Of a stretch of 64,000 bases of DNA, positions 1 through 11,905 are shown piece by piece; position 1 is the stretch's first letter, and every line of letters begins with the position of its first letter. Position numbers and translations under genes: made by a program. The DNA is taken from assembly GCA_030248135.1 (NCBI GenBank), contig JASANC010003403.1, forward strand, positions 1 to 64,000. The letters are read 5' to 3'. Below the pieces are notes generated by a model. The model did not search any database. It had not been told where the DNA came from and saw only the letters and a program-made list of their open reading frames with translations. The stretch is from Theristus sp. LFF4_11. Its lineage: Eukaryota > Nematoda > Chromadorea > Monhysterida > Xyalidae.

Positions 1-836
1 ATGTCATTATTTGGTCATTTTGACCGACGTACTCCATGTTTTTCGATTTGGATGACTTCTAGAGTCAATTTTTAGCGTTGAAATGACTTAACTGAATTGA
101 AATATCGTTTCAGAAATCGTTTTCTTGCAACTTAGAACATGTTTTTTCAGTCGGTAGGCCATGAGATGAACATGATATCTTGTTGATTGGCGTATGTTAT
201 AGGTCTACAATGGAGTTGTGCGATATATTGTTAAACAATTGGAGCGGAGATGTTGGTTAATACCACATCACACGACCGTTTTTCAGATACCCGATAACAT
301 GGCCACATGTTAAAACTTGCGTGCTGAGCTAAACTAACGTGTTAAACTTGCGTCTGTCAGTTGCCCGCAACGTGATCGCGAAATCATGGTACGTGTTTTC
401 GATACGATGATTTGAAGAGTGGGCTCTCGCCATGTGGCAGATAGCATAGCTGGTTGAACCTGAAAGTAAGTGTCTTGGGGGGGGGCGACCGGGTCGACAG
501 GGGTTGCCGACTTAGCTACAGCAAACAGGAATTTTTGAACACAGTCAAATTTTGGTAATTTTCTAAAGAGGAACAACTAAGAACGGTTCAATATTCAAGT
601 ACACGTCGAAAATTGTCCTGTTTTACTGTTGAAAATGCAACTTTCCCTCTATGAAATGGACATAATTTCAATAAAACACGATTTTCGCTCTTATAGTTTT
701 CCGGATCGTTCTGAAAATAGTCTAGATGAACTCAGCTCGACGAGACGCTTCGAACAAACCTAACTTGTAAAAAAAAAATTTTTTAATTTTTTTTTAATTA
801 AAAAAAAAATCCAGATTTTTTTCCCCCTAACCCTAG
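1..836. repeat. Inverted copy (partial) of the CTAGGGTTAGGG-ended repeat
   Basis: This stretch is the reverse complement of roughly 4898-5751. For example, the first bases of the window (ATGTCATTATTTGGTC) reappear inverted at 5736-5751. Its inner end is CCTAACCCTAG at 826-836. The other end lies about 210 bp before the window, judging from the fuller copy at 4898-5961. No transposase-like reading frame is visible. The short frames it contains are mirrored in the other copy and look incidental. It is probably a non-autonomous DNA element. Confidence 0.8.
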
Positions 837-3800
837 TCCACCCCCCACCCCCCCATGATATTTTTTCGCTTAAATTTTGAAGGAAAAACGCTAAATTTTG
901 CTGCAAAATCTTTGAAATTACAATGAAGATGGTCAAGTTATCATATATTCAGCTTATCTTATGGTCTTTATAGACAAAAAATCATGATTTTTGAGAAAAA
1001 AATTTAGGGTGTGCAGAAAATTTTGGGGGGGTCTCCGCCAGACAAAATTTCATGGGGGGTGTGGGGGGTGTCGGCCAAATTTTCGAGGGGGGGGGGACCG
1101 ATGGGGGGGGGGGCCCGGTTTTAGGGGGGGGTGGCACGGTGCCCCCCCACCCCCCCCCCCCCCGACGGTCTCTGGTGCTCTGGGGGGGTGTACCTAGGGT
1201 TGTTAAAAAAAACAAAAATCGTCATTTTTGTTTTTGTTTTAAAAAAAATTTTTTTTTTTTAATTTCAAAAATCAAAGTTGTGCTAAATCAATCAGGGAGT
1301 CCGAAGAACCACATATGATATGCAAGCGCCTCCCGAATGACTCCCGTATGGCGGAACTTTGCAGATTTTGTTTTGGTGACCTCAATTACCCCTTTTCCAA
1401 ACCGTCACCATGCCTCTTCTTGTGTTTTGACCTCCAAAACGTCACTAATTGTCCCCAGCTAAGCTAATGCTAAAGTGAAGACTCTTATGTACTTGTATCC
1501 GTGTGTACCACATCAGAGACTTGAAAAGCGTTGTCGAGCCAAGTCTTTCACTGCTTACACAAGGCCATATTCCTCCTTTTATATGCGTCTCCCGCATTTT
1601 TAGATAATATGCGTTTATACTTGTTTTTTAGTGTATTTTTACATTTTGCTGTTTTTATAGCTTTTTAGCGTTTTAGCTACCTATCTATCAAATTTCAAAA
1701 TTTTGACCGCCCCCCCCCCCCAAAGTCACATGCCCCCCCCCGCGGCCCCCCGCAAAATTTTTCAGCTATCTATCTATCTGGAAAATTTGCTCCAGCTATC
1801 TATATCGCCCCCCCCCCCCCAACCCCTCGGCTCTGGAACAACTATGCTAGTTACTAATTATCAGTAAGCATTTTGATGGCCAAAATTCGTTTTTATTAAC
1901 CCCAAAAATTGTGCCAAAAAAAGAGGTTTTCAGAAAATAATAAAGGAAAAGTTTTTGGAATTTTTTAAATCTGCATTTTTGTTTTTTATTGAGTTGTTTT
2001 ATTTGGATTTTTGATTAACAGTCCTAGTAGGGTTCAGCAGCGAAAGTGCGGGAAGTAGGGGTCCACCCCTTCTCAGTACCGTGGGCGGGGGGGGGGGGTG
2101 GGGGGTACACCCCCTCAGAGCACCAGAGACCGTCGGGTGGGGGGGGGGGGTGGGGGGTAGGGTTGTGCTAAATCAATCAGGGAGTCCGAAGAACCACATA
2201 TGATATGCAAGCGCCTCCCGAATGACTCCCGTATGGCGGAACTTTGCAGATTTTGTTTTGGTGACCTCAATTACCCCTTTTCCAAACCGTCACCATGCCT
2301 CTTCTTGTGTTTTGACCTCCAAAACGTCACTAATTGTCCCCAGCTAAGCTGATGCTAAAGTGAAGACAAACATACCGCCTTGAAATTTGATCAATTCTTC
2401 TGATGGTGTCGCGACGACACGACACGAAGCAGCAACCAGACAACGTAGCCGCTACGTCGTAGCGCTTGCAAACGGAGCAGCGAGCACAATCGGACGCTCT
2501 GCGAGGCGAATCGTCACCTTATCTGTATCGGAAATGGTAGGCCAAAAAAAATTTTTGTTGAACTTTCGAAAAATTGTGCCAAAATTGAGGTTTTCAGAGC
2601 ATATTAGAGAAAAAAATTTCGAATTTTTTTTTAATCGGCATTTTTGTTTTTTTTTATCATTTTTTTAAATTTTCATTTTTGTTTAACAACCCTAGGGGGG
2701 GGGGGGGCACCGTGTTACCCCCCTAAAACCGGGCACCCCCCCCCATCGGACCCCCCCCCTCGAAAATTTGGCCGACACCCCCCCCCCACACCCCCAATGA
2801 AATTTTGTCTGACGGAGACCCCCCCCCCCAAAATTTTCTGCACACCCTAAAATTTTTTTCGAAAATCATAATTTTTTGTCTATAAAGTCCATAATATAAG
2901 CTGAATATATGATAACTTGACCATCTTCATTGTAATTTCAACGATTTTGCAGCAAAATTTAGCGTTTTTCCTTTAAAATTTAAGCGAAAAATTATCATGG
3001 GGGGGTGGGGGGGTGGACCCCCCCCACAGAAAATTTTGAAAAAATGCACCCCCTCCCCTTGGGCCCCCCATGGGGGGGGGTCCCACGTTACCATAGGTTG
3101 GACCCCCCCCTCATGGGGGGGGGGTGCCCGGTTTTAGGGGGGTGGCACGGTGCCCCCCCCACCCCCCCCCCACCCGACGGTCTCTGGTGCTCTGGGGGGT
3201 GTACCCCCCCACCCCCCCTCGCCCACGGTACTGGTGGGGACCCCCCACAGAAAATTTTGAAAAAAATGCACCCCCCATGGGACCCTTCCCTTATGGGGGG
3301 GTCCCACGTTACCATAGTTTGGACCCCCCCTCACTTTTTGGTCGGCACCCCCCCCTTCGAAATTTTTTTTGGGCCCACGGTACTGCCCCTTCTCAGCGAA
3401 AAAAACTTGCCCGTGCACTGGCAACTGAACTACCATAGTCAGTACCGTGGCCGTGGGTGGGGGGGGGGTGGGGGGTGCACACCCCCCCAGAGCACCAGAG
3501 ACCGTCGGGTGGGGGAGGGTGGGGGTAAAGTTGTTAAAAAAAACAAAAATCGTCATTTTTTTTTAAATTTTTTCATTTTTAAAAATCAAAGTTGTGCTAA
3601 ATTAATCAGGGAGTTCGATGAACCACATATGATATGCGCGCCTCCAGAATGACTCCCGTATGGCGGAACTTTGGAAATTGCGGGACCTTGGGTGAGGGGG
3701 GGGGGGTCTTTGCCAAATTTTAGAGGGGGGGGTGTCAGACAGTACCGTGGGCGGGGGGGGGTGGGGGGGTACACCCTAGGGTTGTTAAACAAAAATGAAA

Positions 3801-4897
3801 ATTTTTTTTTTAAAAAAAAAAAGTGATTAAAAAAAAAACAAAAATGCCGATTTTTTTTTTTAAAAAAAAATTCGAAAAATTTTCCTCTAATATGCTCTGA
3901 AAACCTCAATTTTGGCACAATTTTTCGAAAGTTCAACAAAAATTTTCTTTGATTATACCTCGTAAAACCTTTAGCAGTCGATTTTGGGCCGTTTTACCGA
4001 CTGATTTTAGGCTTCGACAACATCTGCGATGAAGTTTTTGAGCGTCCCAAAGCTTAGCCTACCATTTCCGATGCAGATAAGGTGACGATTCGCATCGCAG
4101 AGCGTCCGATTGCGCTCGCTGCTCCGTTTGCAAGCGCTACGTTGTCTGGTTGCTGCTTCGTGTCGTGTCGTCGCGACACCATCAGAAGAATTGATCGAAT
4201 TTCAAGGCGGTATGTTTGTCTTCACTTTAGCATTAGCTTAGCTGGGGACAATTAGTGACGTTTTGGAGGTCAAAACACAAGAAGAGGCATGGTGACGGTT
4301 TGGAAAAGGGGTAATTGAGGTCACCAAAACAAAATCTGCAAAGTTCCGCCATACGGGAGTCATTCGGGAGGCGCTTGCATATCATATGTGGTTCTTCGGA
4401 CTCCCTGATTGATTTAGCACAACTTTGATTTTTGAAATTTTTTTTTTAAAAAAAAATTTTTTTTTTTTAAAAAAAAAACAAAAATGACGATTTTTGTTTT
4501 TTTTAACAACCCAAGTACACCCCCCCCAGAGCACCCGAGACCGTCGGGTGGGGGTGGGGGGGGGGGGCACCGTGCCACCCCCCCCCCTAAAACCGGGCAC
4601 CCCCCCCCCCCCCCCATCGGACCCCCCCCCCCTCGAAAATTTAGCCGACACCCCCCACGCCCCCCATGAAATTTTGTCTGGCGTACACCCCCCCCCCCAA
4701 TTATTTTCTCCACCCACACCCCAAATTTTTTTTCGAAAATCATGATTTTTTGTTTATAAAGTCCATAATATAAGCTGAATATATGATAACTTGACCATCT
4801 TCATTGTAATTTCAAAGATTTTGCAGCAAAATTTAGCGTTTTTCCTTTCAAATTTAAGCGAAAAAATTTCATGGGGGGGGGGGTGGGGGGGGGTGGA
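837..4897. repeat. Palindromic (foldback) element with G/C homopolymer tracts
   Basis: Positions 837-1487 are the reverse complement of about 4219-4897. A second, inner inverted pair joins about 2367-2640 to 3850-4218. A segment of roughly 200 bp (near 1282-1487) is also repeated directly at 2165-2366, and its first part again near 3590-3650. Between the arms lie many runs of 8-14 G or C and A or T tracts. The apparent frames of 60-215 codons here are rich in Gly, Pro and Trp because they read homopolymers, and I do not regard them as genes. Nested insertion and rearrangement seem the simplest explanation. Confidence 0.75.
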
Positions 4898-5961
4898 CTA
4901 GGGTTAGGGAAAAAAAAAAAATCCGGATTTTTTTTTTAAATTAAAAAAAAAATTTTTTTTTTAAAAAAAATTTTTTTTTACAAGTTAGGTTTGTTCGAAG
5001 CGTCTCGTCGAGCTGAGTTCATCTAGACTATTTTCAGAACGATCCGGAAAACTATAAGAGCGAAAATCGTGTTTTATTGAAATTATGTCCATTTCATAGA
5101 GGGAAAGTTGCATTTTCAACAGTAAAACAGGACAATTTTCGACGTGTACTTGAATATTGAACCGTTCTTAGTTGTTCCTCTTTAGAAAATTACCAAAATT
5201 TGACTGTGTTCAAAAATTCCTGTTTGCTGTAGCTAAGTCGGCAACCCCTGTCGACCCGGTCGCCCCCCCCCCCCAAGACACTTACTTTCAGGTTCAACCA
5301 GCTATGCTATCTGCCACATGGCGAGAGCCCACTCTTCAAATCATCGTATCGAAAACACGTACCATGATTTCGCGATCACGTTGCGGGCAACTGACAGACG
5401 CAAGTTTAACACGTTAGTTTAGCTCAGCACGCAAGTTTTAACATGTGGCCATGTTATCGGGTATCTGAAAAACGGTCGTGTGATGTGGTATTAACCAACA
5501 TCCCCGCTCCAATTGTTTAACAATATATCGCACAACTCCATTGTAGACCTATAACGTACGCCAATCAACAAGATATCATGTTCATCTCATGGCCTACCGA
5601 CTGAAAAAACATGTTCTAAGTTGCAAGAAAACGATTTCTGAAACGATATTTCAATTCAGTTAAGTCATTTCAACGCTAAAAATTGACTCTAGAAGTCATC
5701 CAAATCGAAAAACATGGAGTACGTCGGTCAAAATGACCAAATAATGACATGTACCTAAGCACACAAAGAAGTTGGGAAGAAAATTTGGTTTGAACTTTCA
5801 AAAAATTATGCCATAAATCGAATTTTCAGAGCAAAGTAGAAGAAAAATTTTTCAAATTTTTTTTTTTAAGTTTGAAAAAAAAAATCCAAATTTTTTTTTT
5901 TAAAAAAAAAACGAAAAAAAAAATAAAAAAAAAAAATTTTTTTCAAAGCCCCTAACCCTAG
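4898..5961. mobile_element. Full copy of the CTAGGGTTAGGG-ended element (about 1.06 kb)
   Basis: It starts CTAGGGTTAGGG and ends CCCCTAACCCTAG, so the ends are short inverted repeats. It is flanked by GGTGGA on both sides (4892-4897 and 5962-5967), a likely target-site duplication that homopolymer slippage makes hard to size exactly. It has no convincing coding frame, so it is a non-autonomous element. A diverged relative lies at 23358-24153 and an inverted partial copy at 1-836. Confidence 0.6.
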
Positions 5962-6352
5962 GGTGGACCCCCCACAGAAAATTTTGAAAAAATGCACCCC
6001 CCCATGGGACCCCCCTGGGCGGGTCCCACGTTACCAGAGGTTGGACCACCCCCGCACTTGTTGGTCGGCACCCCCCCCCCGGCACCATACCCCCCCCCCC
6101 CTGCGAAAATTTGTTTGGGCCCACGGTACTGGTGTCAGATGGTCTAAAATCGACTGCTAAAGGTTTTACGAGGTAATTTCAAAGAAAATTGTTGTTGAAC
6201 TTTCGTAAAATCGTGCCAAAATTGAGGTTTTCAGAGCATATTAGAAAAAAAATTCGATTTTTCTTTTAAAGTCGGCATTTTTGTTTTTTTTAATTACTTT
6301 TTTTTATTTTTGTTTAACAACCCTAGGTGGGGGGGGGGCACCGTGCCACTCC
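5962..6352. repeat. Continuation of the G/C-tract repeat after the inserted element
   Basis: The flanking repeat resumes here: GGTGGACC followed by poly-C blocks closely resembles about 3013-3080 and 3238-3370. The segment near 6180-6250 matches about 2545-2610 directly and 3880-3945 inverted. It ends in poly-G at about 6330-6340 before ordinary AT-rich sequence. Confidence 0.6.
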
Positions 6353-6769
6353 CAAAAAAAATTCAAATCTATCTCTATCGGACAGGTTTTTTCGCGAACT
6401 TATAAAATTAGTTGCAGAAGCTTGTTGCCATCTTGCCAGTGTCTGTGCACTTGCACTTGCCAACAACCAGAGTCACGTGGACGATCGATAGTCATGAACC
6501 GATTTCACAGGTGCATCGGTTTATTTATTTTAAAACTGAACGTTTCTTGTTTTTTGAATTGTTGATCTGGTTTTTGAATTTTTGGCTTCTGCATCTTTTA
6601 TTTATCGTCCAACGCCCTGTCCCTTGTGACCTTGTCAGGCAGGAATCTCACGATCACGAGGCAGCATGGCGCTGTGCTAAAACGCTCCAAGAAAATTTTT
6701 CTGCTTCAAATTCATGCATTTCAAAAAATGGTAAACTTTTTAAAACTGACAAATTTTAGTTTAATTTTA
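6353..6769. other. No gene recognised
   Basis: AT-rich sequence. One open frame of 115 codons starts near 6412, but it has no splice context, no recognisable domain and a composition like the surrounding non-coding DNA. Confidence 0.5.
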
Positions 6770-7315
6770 TCAAGAAGTGAGGAGTTGAGGATTTGAGAAG
6801 TTTTACTCATTTTTTCTCTGCTCAAAAGAAAACGGGTTTTGTAAAAATGAGTAGTGAGGAGTTTCTGTTTTGAGGAGTGAATTTGCTCCTCACTTTTTGT
6901 TCGGTTTTACAAAAAAATTCCTCAATTCCGAAACTATTCAAAAAATCGTCCAAGTCAAATTCGACTTGTAAAAATTTGAGTCGCTTCTTTTCTTGGCGGT
7001 TTTGTTTGATTTTGTCGCCGGTTTTGATGACAAAACACGATAATTTTTGGTTTTCTTGCATTCAGACTTGGTTTACAAGCAGAAACAGCGACAGTGAGAA
7101 GGAAAATTCACCGGTGAAAATACAAGTATCGCGGTCTGAGTAGTTTCGGAGTGTTTTGAGTAGTGAATTTTTGACACGTGACATTTCAGTTTCTACTCAG
7201 TTTTCTACTCCTGTCACTCCTCACTTTTATAAAACCCTACTCAGCTACTCCCCTCAAAAATTTTCCCCTCACTCCTCCTAATTCCTCACTTGTAAACTCC
7301 TCAGTTTTATAAAAC
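6770..7315. repeat. Imperfect inverted-repeat element rich in GAGGAGT/ACTCCTC
   Basis: The left part carries repeated GTGAGGAGT and GAGTAGTGAGGAG motifs. The right part carries their complements (ACTCCTCACTTTTATAAAAC, TCCTCACTTGTAAACTCCTC). TTTTAAAACTGAC just upstream at about 6735 mirrors CAGTTTTATAAAAC near 7305. The whole could fold as a degenerate long hairpin. No coding potential is apparent. Confidence 0.5.
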
Positions 7316-10300
7316 TGGCCACTGATAAAAAAGAATGAAAAACAGCTTTCTGTCACAATTTTCCTTTTGAGAATAGTCTTGGTTCATGCGTTCAATGGCA
7401 TCGAGGCTAAGAATCTGCGCTATCGTAATGTTTTGTGATAAGCTGGAACGAACAAAAAACAGATTTTTTTCGATTCATGGCTTCTAGCTGTGGCATACTT
7501 TTGTGGATATCAGTCGATACTTTCAAGGTGTGTGGTGATCGTGTTGTAGCAGATGAAGTGAACAAAAGGAAACGGGTGTATATTGTTTCGAATGCGGGAA
7601 TTCAGATAATTATGAAAGTCGATGTGCTGCTTGGATCTGTGAATCTTTGTTCTCCAGGCATTCATTGGCGCACACGTTTCTACTGGCAGTTCGGGCGCAG
7701 ACAAAACGAATGAAACCAATGCGACGCACGTGGTCTCACGCTCAACCGACCACACGACGACGACGGCAAGCCACTCCTGAACATCATTCGGTTCGTGTCC
7801 GGCTTTTTTCTCGTTTTTTTTCTGTTGGTGTCGTGCGACATTCAGGGTCTGCCAAAACAGTGCCTATTGATGTTACCTCGTAACAAGTCATGGAGCTCAA
7901 ATTTGGCACACCCTAAACCGTTTGGCTCTTTTGTTGTTCAATAACTGAAAATTCTAGGATGCAATTTGCATCTTTTTGCGAAAAATCGGATGCAAATGGC
8001 CAAAAAAAGCAAAATGCACCCATTTGGATGCAAAAAAATCTGGGGTAGTAGAGTAGTAGTGTAGTGGTGCAACGTACGTACAAAATAGGGTGTTTATCCC
8101 TGTTTCCCAAATCGAGCCCAAAAATTTTTGTTTTCCACATGTTAAATGTTACAGTAGTTGTAGTTTATGTACAGGGTGATCCAAGAAAACGTTGAGAAAC
8201 TAAACAGCTCGTGTCAGCCATTGTGTTGATGGTTGAAGCTGACTTCAAAATTTTTTACCCACACGTTTGCTGTGTTAGTTCTATTCAAAAGAAGCAATTC
8301 AGTTGATCACTGCAGTTTTTTTGTTCATGCTGTCTTTTTAACCGTCAATTTTATATGAGGCCTAATTTTTATATGAGTAAAAAAATTGCTATCAATCATT
8401 AATAGTTTGTTAATTCCCTTATTTTATTATTGACGACAGCTACAAAGTTTTCGGACAATGACTTTCTGGAATGAATGATCCAGTGGTCAACTTTTGAAAT
8501 TCAAAACGTCTTGGGGTAGTCGCTTGAAAGTTCTTGTTTAGTTTTCTGATTTACTTTTTGATGTTTATTTTTAAAACTCAATCTTTTTTTACTTTTGAAA
8601 TGCGTTATAAATGAAGGTGCCAAGATCGGTCGGTATTCGATAGTAATTTCATGCTGTTCATACAGTTTTATCGGAGTTTCCTGCTTTTTCGCGAAATAAA
8701 ATGGATGGATGGATGGAATAGAGTTATAAATTGAGATACTTTTAGTTGAAATCAACGTTCAAAAAATCTCTTGTTCAGTAAGATAGGCTCAAACACCATT
8801 CTGGAGGGATGGCTGGATAAAATGCCAGCCGTTTAAATTTGATAAATTTTAATTGTGGAAAATGGAATTGGTTACTCTCAACGATGACAACTGTTGTCGA
8901 GTATTCTAGTTTAAGCGGTAATTTTTAACAACTTTTCTTTTCAGAAATTGAACAGACTATTAGTGTTTTTCAAACTGATAAAATCACATGTTTGTGACTG
9001 GCGGTCTTTGCTAAACCAAACACCATCATCTGCTTCGGCGATTGAAACTCTGTAAAACTTGTTTGTGTTTACTTTATCTGTACTGTACCGCTCATGTGAA
9101 TTATTTTATTGCGCATACAGCTATTCTATTAAATGCGAAAATAGTCCCCTGCTGGTTTCCCGTGCGCCTTTGTTTTCTAATTCGAGCTCGGGCATACTGG
9201 CGGTGCCTACCAGCACGTAACTGCTATGTTAGTTTGTTTTCGAAAACTCTTTGTTTGAGTAAACTTTATTTTGCACTTATTAGAGTTCAACATCTGATGC
9301 GATTTGAAAATAACGTATGAAACAGTTCTCCGTATTTTAAACCCAGTTTATACACGACACGAAACACGTTTATAGTCTATGTTTTCATTCTCATTGCGAG
9401 CACCGACCGTCTCGAAATTTAGCAAGATAGTCAAGACAAAATTTTAGAGAGCCATTAGCTGTTAGCTGTTTGCCTTCCAAGCAACAATGTCCACAGCATG
9501 AACGTTTATTCATGAAGCGTGGAAAGCCATGTAACGGTTATCCATCATGAAGACTGGTAATGCTGGTAGAAGATTTATAGTTTGGTTACCAGTTTTAGCA
9601 TTGTAGTCGGATTTTGTCTTTGATATGCTAATTTTATTATGTCTTGCGATTTTCTTGTCAGTTGTCAAGAATTGCGGGTTGCATTTTGAATTAATTGAAT
9701 TGCGCAACTGTTTCTATTCTTTGCAATTGCCACCATCTAAGATAAAGCCGCTAATTGGTTTGTATTAAATTTGGTGAGGCATGTAGTTTAGCTGGGCAAC
9801 AAAGCTTTGTTCAAAAAAGCACTGTTCAAAAAGTTTGTGAAACACCGTTGTTTCCATTTTGAAAACTAACATAATAACTGAAAACGACACAAATTTGGGT
9901 GACTAATACCGGTTTATATTATACTATACATTGCTACCACATGTATCTCAGCAGGTGTTGAAACGGTACGACAAATGCATATCATGTGTTATGTTATTTC
10001 GTGTGGTCAAAATTTAGAATCAAGTGACTCATCATAGTATCAAATGGGGTAAGTCGGTTTGAGTTGTTCATCTGATGTCATTGAAACTCAAACTTTAAAG
10101 CTTCAACATCTTTTTTAGTTGCATTTTTACTTTGCATTTGCTTGATTGTAGTTTTTACTTTCCTTCGGATCAACAATCAAGTGACTTTTTCCACACTGTA
10201 GGTTTGTTGCTGTCAGTAATTCCTTTCTACAATACTGAACAAGATAGCAGATAGCGTTGCCTACAAGTGTACAGATGGTTCAAAAGTACATAGGTTGTTA

Positions 10301-10538
10301 ATTGTCGTAATTTCAAAAGATATACATGAATAGTCTTGAATTTTTAAAATGCATGATTTTTTCACAAGAAAACAAGTTATTTTAAACTATGTACTTTTGA
10401 AGCGCCCTATGTAACAAACTAATAGCACAGTGAACAGAAAACAATTCGCAGTAATGACGTAGAAGAATCACTGAAACTAGTACTCGCATAGGCAGACGCA
10501 ACAACGAAACGTGATATGGGTACAATGTGTTCTGATCA
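7316..10538. other. No gene recognised; AT-rich non-coding
   Basis: Only short incidental frames are seen. At 8168 a single TACAGGGTGAT resembles one end of the mariner-like element at 56098, but no matching second end was found nearby. A short GGAT run occurs at about 8703-8718. Confidence 0.5.
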
Positions 10539-10865
10539 ATATATTCAGACCTTCACGGGGGTAAAAAAGCTCTGGTTCCGGTAAGCTGGGCAGAGGCAAA
10601 AATGAAGGGGTCTGGTAACGTTTGGGCAAAGTTTTGGGGGTCTGGTAACAGTTAAAAGTTTTTTAGAGTAAAACGAGGCAAATTATCACTGCATTATCAT
10701 CAAACAAAATCACCATTAGATTTTTTTATCACTTTTGGTATGTCAGAACTATGCCCAAAAAACTTGGGATCTGGTTCTGTGCGGAACCAAGGCCCTGGTT
10801 CCAGGCAAAATTGCTCTGGTTCTAGAGACCAGTGGAACCAGTGCTTGTGAAGCTCTGAATATATT
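10539..10865. mobile_element. Small inverted-repeat element (MITE-like, about 0.33 kb)
   Basis: The left end is ATATTCAGACCTTCAC at 10541. The right end near 10848-10864 is its near complement (GTGAAGCTCTGAATAT). The interior has several CTGGTTC or GGAACCA blocks and GGGGTCTGGTAAC repeated twice. No transposase is visible, so it is probably a non-autonomous terminal-inverted-repeat element. Confidence 0.55.
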
Positions 10866-11905
10866 TTTCATTCTTGTATCTGATATGTTCTTGTACACGT
10901 ATAATAATTTGTAGTCTTGTTTGGTTGCATTCATTTTTTAATTTCAAATTTAAAGATCATTTTTGAATCTGGTCCCTCGATCGGTAAGAAAATGTCAATT
11001 TTGGATTAGGACCTTTGTACGCTTTGAGAAAAAACTATGTGCTTCAATTCTAACAGAAAGTGAAATGTGATGAACGGCAGTTGTCATGAAGAGTAGATGC
11101 ACAACGTATTGTTAAAAAGTTTGGTAAAAGTTAAAAACTGAACTGACTCACAAAATAAGGTCACTCGTATTTTTCAGTATTGGCATAAAATTTTGTGCGC
11201 TTTGAATTTGTCTCGACCTCCAACGTTGAGAAAGATAGATAGTGTTTTCCGCATTATAATTTGTGTGGCATGATTATCGCCGTGATGCCAATGTACGAAT
11301 TGAATGAGAAACTGGTACAAGATTGAAAAAAAAAGATTTTGATGAACATTGTAAAAAAATACGCTTATGTGGACAATACAACTACAGACAACCGAAACGC
11401 AAGTTTAGGAAGTGTTTGAAGTGTGCATTCGAATGTACGAGAAAGAACTAACACTAGAAAAATTTGACTAAATCGTTATTTTGCTAATGACGAAATAATA
11501 TCGGTTTGACTTTGAAATTTTTCAAAAGCACATTCGAAATATGATAAATCAGAAAAGAAAAAAAATGAAAAAAACACAAAACAACACTAAGAGAAACACA
11601 TTTTCAACATTTTAACGTTATAACGCTACACACACGTTGTAACGACGATCGTGCTAAATAATGATTTCGAATCACAGTATCCGCAAAATTCTACAGACAA
11701 AAAAGGTTGCGGTGATTGTATTAATTGGAACACCAATATCGTCAACCTCTGAGTACATTAAATGCAGTATTTTCAGAATAGCATGTCGATTGCATATTCA
11801 AAATACATCTTTGGAAACCACAACTAGTTTGCTGCGTTGTTCAGGTTATTGTCGTAATGGTTTTGCGGATTTGAGCAATTGGACCAGTTTTTGCAGTCCT
11901 CTTCG
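10866..11905. other. No gene recognised; presumed 3' flank of the BH3 gene
   Basis: AT-rich sequence downstream of the proposed last exon of the minus-strand BH3 gene. A plus-strand frame at 11661-11942 overlaps that exon on the opposite strand. I see no domain in it. Confidence 0.4.

Noticed and set aside
3005..3652. 215-codon plus-strand open frame
   Set aside because: It reads through G and C homopolymers inside a palindromic repeat; the Gly/Pro/Trp-rich product has no domain.
8168..8185. Second copy of the mariner-like element
   Set aside because: Only one end-like sequence is present, with no inverted partner within reach.
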